From Haloglomus salinum (lineage in GTDB: Archaea > Halobacteriota > Halobacteria > Halobacteriales > Haloarculaceae), in the NCBI RefSeq assembly GCF_024298825.1, contig NZ_CP101153.1, forward strand, positions 3,348,001 to 3,412,000: a DNA stretch of 64,000 nucleotides, given 5' to 3'. This document shows positions 25,385-34,031 of this stretch, in pieces. The notes beneath the pieces are model-generated. The model was given only the letters and a program-made list of their open reading frames with translations. It was not told the origin of the DNA and did no database searches. How positions within the stretch are numbered: position 1 is the first letter of the stretch; the number at the start of each line of letters is the position of its first letter. The position numbers and the translations under genes are program-made.

Positions 25385-26512
25385 TTACCGGCGCGCCAGC
25401 AGGAGTGCGACGAGTCCGCCCAGAAGCGCCGCCCCGGCACCGAACCCGGGTCCGGAACCGATTGTGGGGGTCCCGACCGTCCCGGAGTCCGGGGCGTCTC
25501 CCTGCGCGGGTTGGCGCGCCGCGGTCGCCGTGTCGGTGTTCGCACTCCCGCCGTCGCTGCCGCCACTCGCGGCCGTCGCCGTCGGGGTGTCCGTGCGCTC
25601 GTCTCCCTCGTTATCGTCGCTGTCCGGGGTTGCCGTTGCGGTCGTGGATGCCGTCGCGGTCGCGGTCGCGGATGCCGTGGCCGTTGCGGTCGCGGATGCC
25701 GTCGCAGTCGCGGTCGCCGTAGCCGTCGAACCGTCGCTGCCCGACGGGGTCGCGGTCGCCGCCGCAGTCGCAGTCGCCGTCGGCGTGCTGGCGTCGCCGC
25801 CGTCGCTACCACCGTCCTCGTTCGGCGGCGGGCCGAGCGTCGACTCGGCCTCGGCGCGCGAGGAACAGTCACAGACGTAGAAGTACCCGGACAGGTCACG
25901 GACCTTGTAGTCGGTCGTCGTGTCGCCGTTGGTACTCCCGGTGATGGTACCGTTGATGCGGTACCAGCCCGGTTCGGACGGATTGTCGTAACAGCCGTTC
26001 TGTGCGGCCACGACCTGGTCGTCCACGTACGCCTGGATGGGGCCGCCCGCGAGTTTCTCCTCCTTGTAGTACTTGATGTCGATGAAGTCCTCCTCGGAGG
26101 TGTAGCTCTTGAAGGAGGTCAGCAGCGAGACGTCCGTGTTCGTGCCGGGGTTGTCGTTGCCGCGGTCGATACCGAACGCCGCCGTATTGTCCGGCTCGCA
26201 GTTGCTGTAGCCGATATCCTCGCTGTACAGCTTGATGCGGTGGAGCGTGATCTCCTCGGTCAACCCGACGGCGAAGTGCCGGGCGTCGCCCTCCGCACCA
26301 GGCTGTGGGTTATCGATGACGAACGTGTAGTTCGTATCGAGGACCTGGTCCTCGTCGTCCTCCGCGGACTTCAACTCTTCACCGTTCGTTACGTCACCGT
26401 CCGTCGCGCTAGGTTTGTCGGCTGCCGCGGCGAGGCCGATTCCGACGACGGCCATGACTACCACCAGTGCGACCGTCCCCAGCACCACGTTCCGCCCTGT
26501 CGCAACACTCAT
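25385..26512 (-). CDS. PGF-CTERM surface protein, tandem paralogue B
   Basis: 375 residues, same architecture as its neighbours: signal segment, acidic lead ATDGDVTNGEELKSAED, domain with NYTFVIDN, NCEPDNTAAFGIDRGND, KSYTSEEDFIDIKYYKE, CYDNPSEPGWYRINGTITG and CDCSSRAEAE, a Thr/Ala stalk with runs of TATATASA, and the C-terminal PGF signal GSGPGFGAGAALLGGLVAL. Four Cys are at the same places as in A and C. Nearly identical to C over the domain, so the B/C duplication is the most recent or is kept alike by gene conversion. Separated by about 105 bases from each neighbour, with its own TATA-like element. Confidence 0.85.
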   Translation of the reverse strand: MSVATGRNVVLGTVALVVVMAVVGIGLAAAADKPSATDGDVTNGEELKSAEDDEDQVLDTNYTFVIDNPQPGAEGDARHFAVGLTEEITLHRIKLYSEDIGYSNCEPDNTAAFGIDRGNDNPGTNTDVSLLTSFKSYTSEEDFIDIKYYKEEKLAGGPIQAYVDDQVVAAQNGCYDNPSEPGWYRINGTITGSTNGDTTTDYKVRDLSGYFYVCDCSSRAEAESTLGPPPNEDGGSDGGDASTPTATATAAATATPSGSDGSTATATATATASATATATASATATATASTTATATPDSDDNEGDERTDTPTATAASGGSDGGSANTDTATAARQPAQGDAPDSGTVGTPTIGSGPGFGAGAALLGGLVALLLARR

Positions 26513-26619
26513 CTATGCGCCGAGTCGACGGGCAGGAACTTTTTGAACGTTCTGTTCATATTTGAAGGGAGAGTTATCAGTCGCCGTCCTCGACCGCCGG
26601 GGGGGAGGCCGCTCGGGCG

Positions 26620-27759
26620 TCAGTCGCGCCGCAGTGCGAGCACCCCGGCCAGCAGTGCGCCGACGAGTGCGGCTACCACACCGAAGCCGGGGCCGTCGCC
26701 GACCGTCGGCGTCGAGGGCTGCCCGGCGCCGGCGTCGCCCTGTGCGGGCTGCTGGGTCGCCGTCGCCGCGCTCGAATCGTCACCGGCTTCGCCTCCACCG
26801 TCGGTGCCCGGTGTGGCGGTCGCGGTGCTCGTCGGTGCGTTCCCACCGCCATCACTGCCATCACCGCCACCGTCGCTCGGCGCGGCGGTCGCGGTTTCCG
26901 TCGCGGTGGCCGTCGCCGTCGCGGTCGCCTCCGGAGTCGCGGTGGCCGTCACGGTGGCGGTCGCCGTAGCCGTCGACTCGCCCGGCGCGGCGGTCGCGGT
27001 TTCCGTCGCGGTGGCCGTCGCCGTCGGAGTGCTGTCCCCGGACCCGCTGTCGCCGCTATCGGAGCCGTCCTGTCCTGGCGGCGGGCCGAGTTGCTGCTCG
27101 GCCTCGGCACGCGAGGAACAGTCACAGATGTAGATCCACTGCGAGAGGTCGCGGATCTTGTAGTCGGTCGTCGTATCGCCGTTGGTACTCCCGGTGATGG
27201 TGCCGTTGATGCGGTACCAGCCCGGCTCGGAGGGGTTGTCGTAACAGCCGTTCTGGGCCGCGACGATCTGGTCGTAGACGGAGCCACCGATGGGTGAGCC
27301 GGCGAGTTTCTCCTCCTTGTAGTACTTGATATCGATGAAGTCCTCCTCGGAGGTGTAGCTCTTGAAGGAGGTCAGCAGCGAGACGTCCGTGTTGGTGCCG
27401 GGGTCGTCGTCGTTCCGGTCGATGCCGAACGCCGCCGTGTTATCCGGTTCGCAGTTGCTGTACCCGAAGTCCTCGCTGTACAGTTTGATGCGGTGGAGTG
27501 TCGCGTTCTCGGTCAACCCGACCGCGAAGTGCCGGGCGTCGACCTCCTTGCCCGGGGTGTGGTCCGCGATGACGAACGTGTAGTTGATGTCCTTGACCTG
27601 GTCGTCGTCGTCCTCTCCGACCTTGATGACCTCGCCGTTGGTGAGGTCGCCGTCGGAGGAACTGGCGAAGTCCTCGGCCGCGACGAGTCCAGCCCCTGCA
27701 ATGGAGCCCAGCAGGAGCAACGCTACCACCAATACCGTGCCGGCGTCAGTTCCGTCCAT
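26620..27759 (-). CDS. PGF-CTERM surface protein, tandem paralogue C
   Basis: 379 residues. Signal segment (GTVLVVALLLLGSIAGAGLVAA), domain with NYTFVIADH, NCEPDNTAAFGIDRNDDD, KSYTSEEDFIDIKYYKE, CYDNPSEPGWYRINGTITG and ICDCSSRAEAEQQLGPPP, a 150-residue Thr/Ala/Glu/Gly stalk and the PGF-CTERM tail GDGPGFGVVAALVGALLAG followed by Arg residues. Presumed to be first of the tandem set in transcription order. Anchored on the cell surface beside the S-layer by archaeosortase A; ligand or function not known. Confidence 0.85.
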   Translation of the reverse strand: MDGTDAGTVLVVALLLLGSIAGAGLVAAEDFASSSDGDLTNGEVIKVGEDDDDQVKDINYTFVIADHTPGKEVDARHFAVGLTENATLHRIKLYSEDFGYSNCEPDNTAAFGIDRNDDDPGTNTDVSLLTSFKSYTSEEDFIDIKYYKEEKLAGSPIGGSVYDQIVAAQNGCYDNPSEPGWYRINGTITGSTNGDTTTDYKIRDLSQWIYICDCSSRAEAEQQLGPPPGQDGSDSGDSGSGDSTPTATATATETATAAPGESTATATATVTATATPEATATATATATETATAAPSDGGGDGSDGGGNAPTSTATATPGTDGGGEAGDDSSAATATQQPAQGDAGAGQPSTPTVGDGPGFGVVAALVGALLAGVLALRRD

Positions 27760-27790
27760 TCGCTGTATCCGTCGGTGGTCGGTCCGGGAG

Positions 27791-27834
27791 AAAACGTTTT
27801 GACCGCCGATATGCGGCGCTATTTAATAGCGGTC
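27791..27834. promoter_or_regulatory. Dyads upstream of surface-protein gene C
   Basis: Within 75 bases upstream of the start at 27759 lie a perfect palindrome AAAACGTTTT (27791-27800) and the dyad CGCTATT-T-AATAGCG (27817-27831), itself enclosed by GACCGC (27801-27806) and GCGGTC (27829-27834). The first overlaps the expected TATA position. A related TTTTTGAACGTTC occurs upstream of gene B near 26541. Confidence 0.4.
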
Positions 27835-27948
27835 GGCCAGGAAAGTAAACAACGGGCCGAAGCCGGTCGGCACCGGTGGCTGAGAACTGCGTGGAGTGGG
27901 GCGATGCGGCCCCCGATATCGGGCGACCGCTCGTCCCGGGTCGGTGAG

Positions 27949-28638
27949 CTACTCCTCCTCGTCGTCGATCTCGACGTCGTCGAGCGACTCCTCGATCTCC
28001 TCGAGGTCCTCTTCGACTTCGTCCTGAAGCTCCTCGAAACGGTCCTGGACCTCCTGCAGGCGGTCGAGACGCTGCTCGAACTGGTCCTGGAACCGGTCGA
28101 GCTGGTCCTCGAACTGGTTCTGGAACTCCTCGCCCTGGTTCTCGTACTCGTCCTGGAGCTCCTCGAGCCGGTCGAGGACCTCCTCGAAGGTGTCGACGGT
28201 GGCGCCCTCGAGCTCCTCGTTGGCGTCGATGAGGAAGTCGAGCTGCTCGTTGAGCGCGTCGAGGAACTCCTCGCTCAGCGGGCGGACGTCCTCCTCGTCG
28301 GGGTCGTAGCGCTCGGAGAGCGACTCGAACAGCTCACCCTGCTGCTCCTGGATGTCCTCGAACCCCTCGTCGACGGCGTCGCGGATATCCTGGACCGTGT
28401 CCTCGGACCCGTCGACGTTCTCCTCGATGGCGTCGAGCAGGCTGTCGATTGACTCCTGACTGAACTCGAGCGTGCGCTTCTGTGCCTCCTCCTGGGTCTC
28501 CAGCCCGCCGATGACGAGGTCGTTGAAGCTGCGCCGCGTCTCCGCGGTCTGCTCCAGCGCGCGCTGGCCGAGCTTGAGTGTGTTCCGCTGTAGTTCGAAC
28601 GCCGTACCGATGACTGTGTTCTCGTTATCGTCGCTCAT
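27949..28638 (-). CDS. Acidic coiled-coil protein, phasin-like
   Basis: 229-residue, very acidic, almost fully helical protein with long heptad-like runs of Glu, Leu, Phe and Gln (LDRFQDQFEQRLDRLQEVQD), no Cys and no membrane segment. The N-terminal part (NTLKLGQRALEQTAETRRSFNDLVIGGLETQEEAQ) resembles phasins, the granule-coating proteins of polyhydroxyalkanoate bodies, but no PHA synthase gene lies nearby. A structural or scaffold role is the safest guess. Starts at ATG 28638; a long AT-rich regulatory spacer lies upstream. Confidence 0.7.
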   Translation of the reverse strand: MSDDNENTVIGTAFELQRNTLKLGQRALEQTAETRRSFNDLVIGGLETQEEAQKRTLEFSQESIDSLLDAIEENVDGSEDTVQDIRDAVDEGFEDIQEQQGELFESLSERYDPDEEDVRPLSEEFLDALNEQLDFLIDANEELEGATVDTFEEVLDRLEELQDEYENQGEEFQNQFEDQLDRFQDQFEQRLDRLQEVQDRFEELQDEVEEDLEEIEESLDDVEIDDEEE

Positions 28639-29027
28639 GATGGGTCACTTCGGTTGCGGCACGGGCTCGCCGGGCCCCCGGCGGAGTGTGCCGTCTAGGT
28701 TCATCTCCGGCGGCGAACCACTTAATCATTGGGTGGTTTGGTCCATATCTACTCTGAAAACCATTCAGTACCATCTTTGGATGGTGGGTGCCATGTTACA
28801 CCGTCTCTCGGCGCCACGCAGTCGGGCGGTTTCACCGCGTGAGGCGGGAATCGGCCCGAGGGAGACTGACCACCTGCTTAACCGTGGTATTAAGTTAATG
28901 CAGTCGGAATCCCGGTTCAACCACCCGAGGGCGTCCCCCCGAACCCGGTGGGCGCCGGGCGGACCCTCGACCGCGCGGGCGGTATCTCACTGCGCCCAGT
29001 CGCGCCAGCCACCGACGCCAGCCAGCA
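28639..29027. promoter_or_regulatory. Divergent intergenic region with several dyads
   Basis: 389 bases between the coiled-coil gene and the DUF445 gene, AT-richer than the surroundings in 28717-28800. Dyads: AACCAC/GTGGTT (28717-28739 area), ACCATC-TTTG-GATGGT (28770-28785), and TTAAC...GTTAA inside CTTAACCGTGGTATTAAG (28877-28899 area). No coding region is seen. They may be operators or promoter elements for either gene. Confidence 0.4.
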
Positions 29028-30311
29028 ATGATTCCACCCCTGCCGATCGAACCACGGCTCCTGCTCATCCCCCTCATCTCGGGGATAATCGGCTACATCA
29101 CCAACTGGTTCGGCATCAAGATGCTGTTCTACCCGATAAACCACCTCGGATTCCGCGTGCCCGGACTGCAGGATGTGGTGGTCAAGCTCCCGAACCGGAT
29201 CCAGCAGATTCCGGGCCTCCTGCAGGGGCGGGTCGGCTGGCAGGGCATCATTCCCGCACGCGCGGACAAGATGGCCAGTATCTCCGTCGACACCGGCATC
29301 TCGAAGCTGGCCACACAGCGCGAGTTCTACGAGACGTTCGACCCCGACCGCATCGCACAGCATATCCTCACCGAATCCGGCGACGAGATCCACGAACTCG
29401 TCGACGATGTCATCCGGCAGGAACATCCCGACCTCTGGAACAACATGCCCGAGCCGATGTACGAACTGGTACATCGGCGCGTCGAATCCCGGCTCCCGCA
29501 GATCGTCGACACCGTCACCGAGGAGCTCGGAGAGAACATCGACGAGCTGCTGGACGTGAAGACGATGGTCATCCGGAACATGGAGCGGAATCCGGAGCTC
29601 ATCAACCGCCTGTTCTTCGAAGCTGGGGACAAGGAGCTCCGGTTCGTCATCAACTCCGGGTTCCTCATCGGCGGCTTCCTCGGCTTCTTCACAATCCCGC
29701 TGTTCCTCCTCATCGATGCCTGGTGGGTCCTGCCGGTCGTCGGTGCCACGGTCGGCTACGTCACGAACTGGATCGCTCTGAAGGTCATCTTCAACCCCGT
29801 CGAGAAGAAGACGCTCGGCCCCTTCGAACTGCAGGGCCTGTTCATCCAGCGCCAGCCCGAGGTCGCGCGCGCCTACGGCCGCGAGGTCGCACAGAACACC
29901 ATCACGCTGGAGAACGTCGCCAGAGACATGCTCCACGGCCGAAAGTCCGACCGGACCCGTCGGATGCTCCGGGACCTCCTCCGTCCGGAGGTGGACCGCG
30001 CCATGGGTGTCGCCGGGCCGGCGGTCCGGGTGGCGACGGGGACCAGCGAGTACGAGGCGATGCGTGAACGGATGGCGGCGGAAGCGGCCGAGATCTCCAT
30101 CGAACCCATGACAGACCCCGAGTTCAACGAGGAACGCGCCGTGGCTATCGAGGAACTCATCGCCAGCCGGCTGGCGGAGATGCCGCCGGACCAGTACGTC
30201 GAGACCCTCCGAACGGCCTTCGAGGAGGACGAGTGGATGCTCATCGGACTGGGTGCCGTCCTCGGCTTCGTCGCCGGCTGGATCCAGCTTCTGGTGGTGA
30301 CCGCCGCATGA
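29028..30311 (+). CDS. DUF445 family membrane protein
   Basis: 427-residue membrane protein with a hydrophobic segment at the N-terminus (LLIPLISGIIGYITNWFGIKML), two near the middle (GFLIGGFLGFFTIPLFLLI, VGATVGYVTNWIALKVIF) and one at the extreme C-terminus (LIGLGAVLGFVAGWIQLLVV). The N-terminal GYITNWFGIKMLFYP and the middle GYVTNWIALKVIFNP are an internal repeat typical of DUF445. A long, acidic helical soluble part lies between. Function unknown. Its stop overlaps the start of the next gene (ATGA), so both are coupled. Confidence 0.88.
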   Translation: MIPPLPIEPRLLLIPLISGIIGYITNWFGIKMLFYPINHLGFRVPGLQDVVVKLPNRIQQIPGLLQGRVGWQGIIPARADKMASISVDTGISKLATQREFYETFDPDRIAQHILTESGDEIHELVDDVIRQEHPDLWNNMPEPMYELVHRRVESRLPQIVDTVTEELGENIDELLDVKTMVIRNMERNPELINRLFFEAGDKELRFVINSGFLIGGFLGFFTIPLFLLIDAWWVLPVVGATVGYVTNWIALKVIFNPVEKKTLGPFELQGLFIQRQPEVARAYGREVAQNTITLENVARDMLHGRKSDRTRRMLRDLLRPEVDRAMGVAGPAVRVATGTSEYEAMRERMAAEAAEISIEPMTDPEFNEERAVAIEELIASRLAEMPPDQYVETLRTAFEEDEWMLIGLGAVLGFVAGWIQLLVVTAA

Positions 30312-31663
30312 CGACGCGGGACCCCGGCAACGACCCCAGCCCCGGGGGCTCATCCCCCGAACCGGGAGCTCCCGGGACCGGCCCACGCGCGTCGGATGAC
30401 CCGTCCGACCCGTCCCCGGACGGTACCGGTACCGATAAGCAGCGGAACGGGGACGCGACGGACAACGGCACCGACATGTCCTCGTCGAACGACGACCCGT
30501 CCGGAGATGACACTGCCCCGACGGCAGCCGACGGCACGGCGACTCCGGGTGACGGAGACGACACTGCGGCTGGCCGAGACCGTCACCAGGAGGACGATTC
30601 CGGGGACGGTGCAAGTCCCGGCCGCCGGGGTGACGGCCGCGGGAGTGGTGACTCCGGCCCCGACCCGCTCGACGTGACCGAGAAGGACCTCGACACGTCG
30701 GACGTGGACGAGGAGGACCTCGACCGGCTCGTCGAGCTGCTCGAGGAGGCTCGGGACGACCCGGATACCGTCCAGGACCGCGACTTCGAGGACATGCTGA
30801 CGGTCTTCGACGACGCCGGCATCGACACCACCGACCTCGATGTCGAGGACCTGGAGGAGCGGTTCGACGAGTCGCTGAAGGTGGCTCGGATGCTCGTGAC
30901 GGCGGCCGCCAACACCGGCGAGTACGCCGGACTCGCGGGGCTGCGGGCCGGCGGACGGATGGCCGAGGCTGCGTTCACCTCCGAATCGCCACGAGACCTG
31001 CTCGAGGAGACGACCGACATCGCCCGGGACGAACTGGGGCGGCTGGGGCTCCCGTTCGGCAGCCTCGGACGCAACCGGGCGAACGGCAGTTCGGACCAGC
31101 GGGGCAGCCGGCGCCCCGACACCGACGATGCGGACGGGCCGGTGACCGTCGCCGACCTCCGGGACCGTGGCCAGCGGCTCCTCGAACTCTCCGCGGATGT
31201 CGACCACGAGGAGCCGTTCCATCCCGCGTACGTCCGGGTCATCGAGCAGCTGTCAGCCGACGAGGCGCGCATCCTCCGCCTCCTCGCGACGGAGGGACCC
31301 CAGCCCGCGCTCGACGTCTACGACAAGGGACTCATCCCGGTCGGCGAGGGGTCGCTCGTCGCCGACGGACTGACCATGCTGGATACGGACGCTGGCCTGC
31401 GATACGAGGACCGTGCGGATGTCTACATCGACAACCTCGAACGGCTCGGGCTCCTCAGCATCGAGCGTAGCGCCCTCGACGACCTCGGGCAGTACCGCGT
31501 CCTCCAGGCCCAGCCGAACGTCGAGCGCGCTGAGGAGGCCGCCCGCCGCCCGGCCGTCAGACGCGGGAGCGTCCGCCTCACGCCCATGGGTATCGATTTC
31601 TGTCGGACGGTGTTCCCGTTCGAGGTCGCCGACCGGTACGACAGCACCGGGGAGCCCAGCTAG
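30308..31663 (+). CDS. Abi-alpha (DUF4393)-like protein with long disordered N-terminus
   Basis: 451 residues. The first 135 are low-complexity Asp/Gly/Pro/Thr, then an acidic helical part (KDLDTSDVDEEDLDRLVELLEE), a central region (MLVTAAANTGEYAGLAGLRAGGRMAEAAF) and a C-terminal domain of about 160 residues starting HPAYVRVIEQLSADEARILRLL and ending RLTPMGIDFCRTVF, which resembles the Abi-alpha/DUF4393 domain. That family is named after abortive-infection genes but its mechanism is unclear. Coupled by a 4-base overlap to the DUF445 membrane gene. The family call is from memory of the motif and moderately sure; a winged-helix-like protein is the alternative. Confidence 0.65.
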   Translation: MTTRDPGNDPSPGGSSPEPGAPGTGPRASDDPSDPSPDGTGTDKQRNGDATDNGTDMSSSNDDPSGDDTAPTAADGTATPGDGDDTAAGRDRHQEDDSGDGASPGRRGDGRGSGDSGPDPLDVTEKDLDTSDVDEEDLDRLVELLEEARDDPDTVQDRDFEDMLTVFDDAGIDTTDLDVEDLEERFDESLKVARMLVTAAANTGEYAGLAGLRAGGRMAEAAFTSESPRDLLEETTDIARDELGRLGLPFGSLGRNRANGSSDQRGSRRPDTDDADGPVTVADLRDRGQRLLELSADVDHEEPFHPAYVRVIEQLSADEARILRLLATEGPQPALDVYDKGLIPVGEGSLVADGLTMLDTDAGLRYEDRADVYIDNLERLGLLSIERSALDDLGQYRVLQAQPNVERAEEAARRPAVRRGSVRLTPMGIDFCRTVFPFEVADRYDSTGEPS

Positions 31664-31725
31664 GGGAGTACGGCCGCCGCCTCCACGGGAAGGTTTACGT
31701 TGTAAGGCCCGGACCACACGGTCGC

Positions 31726-32520
31726 ATGAGCGAGCCCGTGCTGTACGACGTCGACGACGGCGTCGCGACACTGACGCTGAACCGGCCCGACAACCGCAAC
31801 GCCCTGACCGGGGACATGTCCAACGCCATCATCGACGCGGTGGACCGTGCCGAGGAGGACCCGGACGTCCGGGCGCTCGTCATCACGGGGACGGAGGGAA
31901 CCTTCTGCGCCGGTGGTGATGTCAACTCAATGATGGAGATGATGTCCGGGGCGGCCGAACTCCACGAGGCCGTCGAGCGCATCCAGCACAACACCCACCG
32001 CGCCATCATGCGTGTCGCGCAGTTCCACCTCCCGACTATCGCGAAGGTCGACGGCGTGGCCTACGGTGCCGGCGCCAACCTCGCCATCGCGACGGACGTG
32101 CCGCTGGCGAGCACGGACGCGAGCATCAGCTTCGGCTTCCGCCAGGTCGGCCTCGCGGTCGACTCCGGGACCTCGTACCTGCTGCCGCGCATCGTGGGAG
32201 AGAACAAGGCCAAGGAGCTGGTGTTCACGGGCGAACTCCTCCCGGCCGAGGAGGCCGGCGAGGAGGGTATCTTCAACCACGTCTACGACGCCGACGAGTT
32301 CGAGGCCGAGGCCGACGAACTCATCCAGAGTATCGCCTCGGGTCCGACCATCGCCCTGCGTACCTCGAAGCAGGCAATCAGCCAGGGGCTCAACATGTCG
32401 CTGAAGGACGCCCTCGACAACGAGGCCGCGCTGCAGGCGCAGGTGTTCGCCACGCAGGACCACGAGGAGGGGGCTACCGCGTTCATGGAGGGACGCTCTC
32501 CGGAGTTCCAGGGGGAGTGA
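31726..32520 (+). CDS. Enoyl-CoA hydratase/isomerase, PaaG-like
   Basis: 264-residue crotonase-fold enzyme of acyl-CoA metabolism. Oxyanion-hole segments are FCAGGDVNSM and GVAYGAGANLAIATDV. The catalytic region reads RQVGLAVDSGTSYLLPRIVG: an Asp stands where hydratases have Gly/Pro, the pattern of PaaG-type isomerases, so double-bond or epoxide isomerisation is as likely as hydration. Starts at ATG 31726. Followed by an acyl-CoA dehydrogenase with its own promoter. Confidence 0.88.
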   Translation: MSEPVLYDVDDGVATLTLNRPDNRNALTGDMSNAIIDAVDRAEEDPDVRALVITGTEGTFCAGGDVNSMMEMMSGAAELHEAVERIQHNTHRAIMRVAQFHLPTIAKVDGVAYGAGANLAIATDVPLASTDASISFGFRQVGLAVDSGTSYLLPRIVGENKAKELVFTGELLPAEEAGEEGIFNHVYDADEFEAEADELIQSIASGPTIALRTSKQAISQGLNMSLKDALDNEAALQAQVFATQDHEEGATAFMEGRSPEFQGE

Positions 32521-32612
32521 GTCCGCCTCTCGGTGGAGCCCGTATTTGACTTCCCCGGCCACTGCCGGGTGCCGGTCGCCACGCTTTAACAACTTCCAGC
32601 CAGTAGGGAATA

Positions 32613-32620
32613 TCTTTTAA
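32613..32620 (+). promoter_or_regulatory. TATA box of the acyl-CoA dehydrogenase gene
   Basis: TCTTTTAA centred 27 bases before the ATG at 32644; supports that ATG over the one three codons earlier. Confidence 0.55.
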
Positions 32621-32643
32621 CACCGGAAACCCAAATGCGGAGT

Positions 32644-33783
32644 ATGTCGTTCACCACGACCGGCGAGCACGAGGCGATTCGGAAGGCCGTCCGGGACTTC
32701 GGCGAGGAGGAACTGAAACCCGTCGCGCGCGAACACGACGAGGAGCAGATCTATCCGGAGGACCTCCGCCGCAAGGCTGCGGACCTTGACTTCGTCGCAC
32801 CCCACATCCCCGAGGAGTACGGGGGTGCCGGGATGGACATGCTCGCTCGCTGTATCGTCACGGAGGAGCTGTGGCGCGCGGACCCTGGGCTGGGCAGCGC
32901 CATCGGCTCGGCTGGCTTCGGCTCCTCGATGATTCTGAAGTACGGCGACGAGTGGATGAAAGAGGAGTGGCTCACCCGCATCGCTGCCGGCGAGTCGGCG
33001 TCCTGTTCCTGCATCTCCGAGCCCGCACACGGGTCCAACGTGGCGGGTATCGAGACCCACGCCGAGAAGGATGGCGACGAGTGGGTCCTCAACGGCAACA
33101 AGATGTGGATCACCAACGGGACCGTCGCGGACGTGGGCGTCGTGATGGCCAAGACGACCCGGGACGCGGGGCACAAGGGCATCACCGCCTTCCTCGTCCC
33201 GACGGACCTGGACGGGTTCCAGCCCACCAAGATCGACAACAAGCTCGGTATCCGCGCGTCGGACCTCGCGGAGGTCGTCATCGACGACGCCCGCATCCCC
33301 GAGCAGAACGTCATCGGCGAGGTCGACAAGGGGTTCTACCAGCTGATGGACTTCTTCGCATCCGGCCGGACGGGCGTCGCCGCGCAGGCCGTCGGCGCCG
33401 CACAGGGTGCGTTCGACGCCGCCCTCGACTACGCCGGCGAGCGCGAGCAGTTCGACCAGAAGATCGGTGAGTTCCAGGCCATCCGGCACAAGCTCGCAGA
33501 CATGGCGACCGACATCGAGGCCGCCCGCTCGCTCGTCTACCGTGCCGCCGCCAACGTCGAGGAGGGGAACCCCGACCAGGCCGCGAAGTTCGCCTCGATG
33601 GCGAAGCTGTTCGCCTCCGAGCACGCCGTCGAGGTGGCCGACGAGGCCCTCCAGGTGTTCGGTGGCGCCGGCTACGTGAGCGACCACCCCGCCGAGCGGT
33701 ACTACCGCGACGCCCGCATCACGAAGATCTACGAGGGGACCTCCGAGATACAGAAGAACATCATCGCGGACCGGCTGCTGTAG
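32644..33783 (+). CDS. Acyl-CoA dehydrogenase
   Basis: 379-residue FAD enzyme that introduces the alpha-beta double bond into acyl-CoA. Marks: EEYGGAGMD, SCSCISEPAHGSNVAG (substrate/FAD segment), LNGNKMWITNGTVAD, SGRTGVAAQAVGAAQGAFDAAL and the C-terminal QVFGGAGYVSDHPAERYYRDA followed by ITKIYEGTSEIQKN, whose Glu is the catalytic base position of medium/short-chain enzymes. Full length and intact. Probably acts in fatty or branched-chain acid breakdown with the hydratase just upstream. Confidence 0.93.
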   Translation: MSFTTTGEHEAIRKAVRDFGEEELKPVAREHDEEQIYPEDLRRKAADLDFVAPHIPEEYGGAGMDMLARCIVTEELWRADPGLGSAIGSAGFGSSMILKYGDEWMKEEWLTRIAAGESASCSCISEPAHGSNVAGIETHAEKDGDEWVLNGNKMWITNGTVADVGVVMAKTTRDAGHKGITAFLVPTDLDGFQPTKIDNKLGIRASDLAEVVIDDARIPEQNVIGEVDKGFYQLMDFFASGRTGVAAQAVGAAQGAFDAALDYAGEREQFDQKIGEFQAIRHKLADMATDIEAARSLVYRAAANVEEGNPDQAAKFASMAKLFASEHAVEVADEALQVFGGAGYVSDHPAERYYRDARITKIYEGTSEIQKNIIADRLL

Positions 33784-33785
33784 CA

Positions 33786-34031
33786 CTACAGCAGTTCCGC
33801 TATCCAGTCACACCAGGCTTCGAACTCATCGGCACCGCACTGGTCGGCGATAGACTGCAACGTCCCGGTGTCGATTTCCCCGTGTATCGGGACGGTGACG
33901 TTGCGCACCTCGTCGGTTTCGGGGTGGACGTACCGAAGCTTCAGGTGACTCCCGGCTCGATCGACGGGCCGGTATCCCATCTCCGTGAGGGCTGTCGCGA
34001 CATCCTGGCCGGTGAACGTGCGCCGCGTCAC
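33786..34031 (-). CDS. hicA: HicA-type mRNA interferase toxin
   Basis: 81-residue small dsRBD-like protein: MTRRTFTGQDVATALTEMGY, then RAGSHLKLRY with the catalytic His, NVTVPIHGEIDTGTLQSIAD. HicA toxins cut mRNA and are blocked by HicB. Its ATG overlaps the stop of the HicB gene by 4 bases, and it ends two bases beyond the acyl-CoA dehydrogenase stop, so the pair sits as a small module between housekeeping genes. Haloarchaeal HicA proteins are seldom tested for toxicity. Confidence 0.85.
   Translation of the reverse strand: MTRRTFTGQDVATALTEMGYRPVDRAGSHLKLRYVHPETDEVRNVTVPIHGEIDTGTLQSIADQCGADEFEAWCDWIAELL

Noticed and set aside
28877-28930. tRNA-like GGAATCCCGGTTCAACC segment
   Set aside because: No acceptor stem, anticodon arm or D-arm can be built around it.
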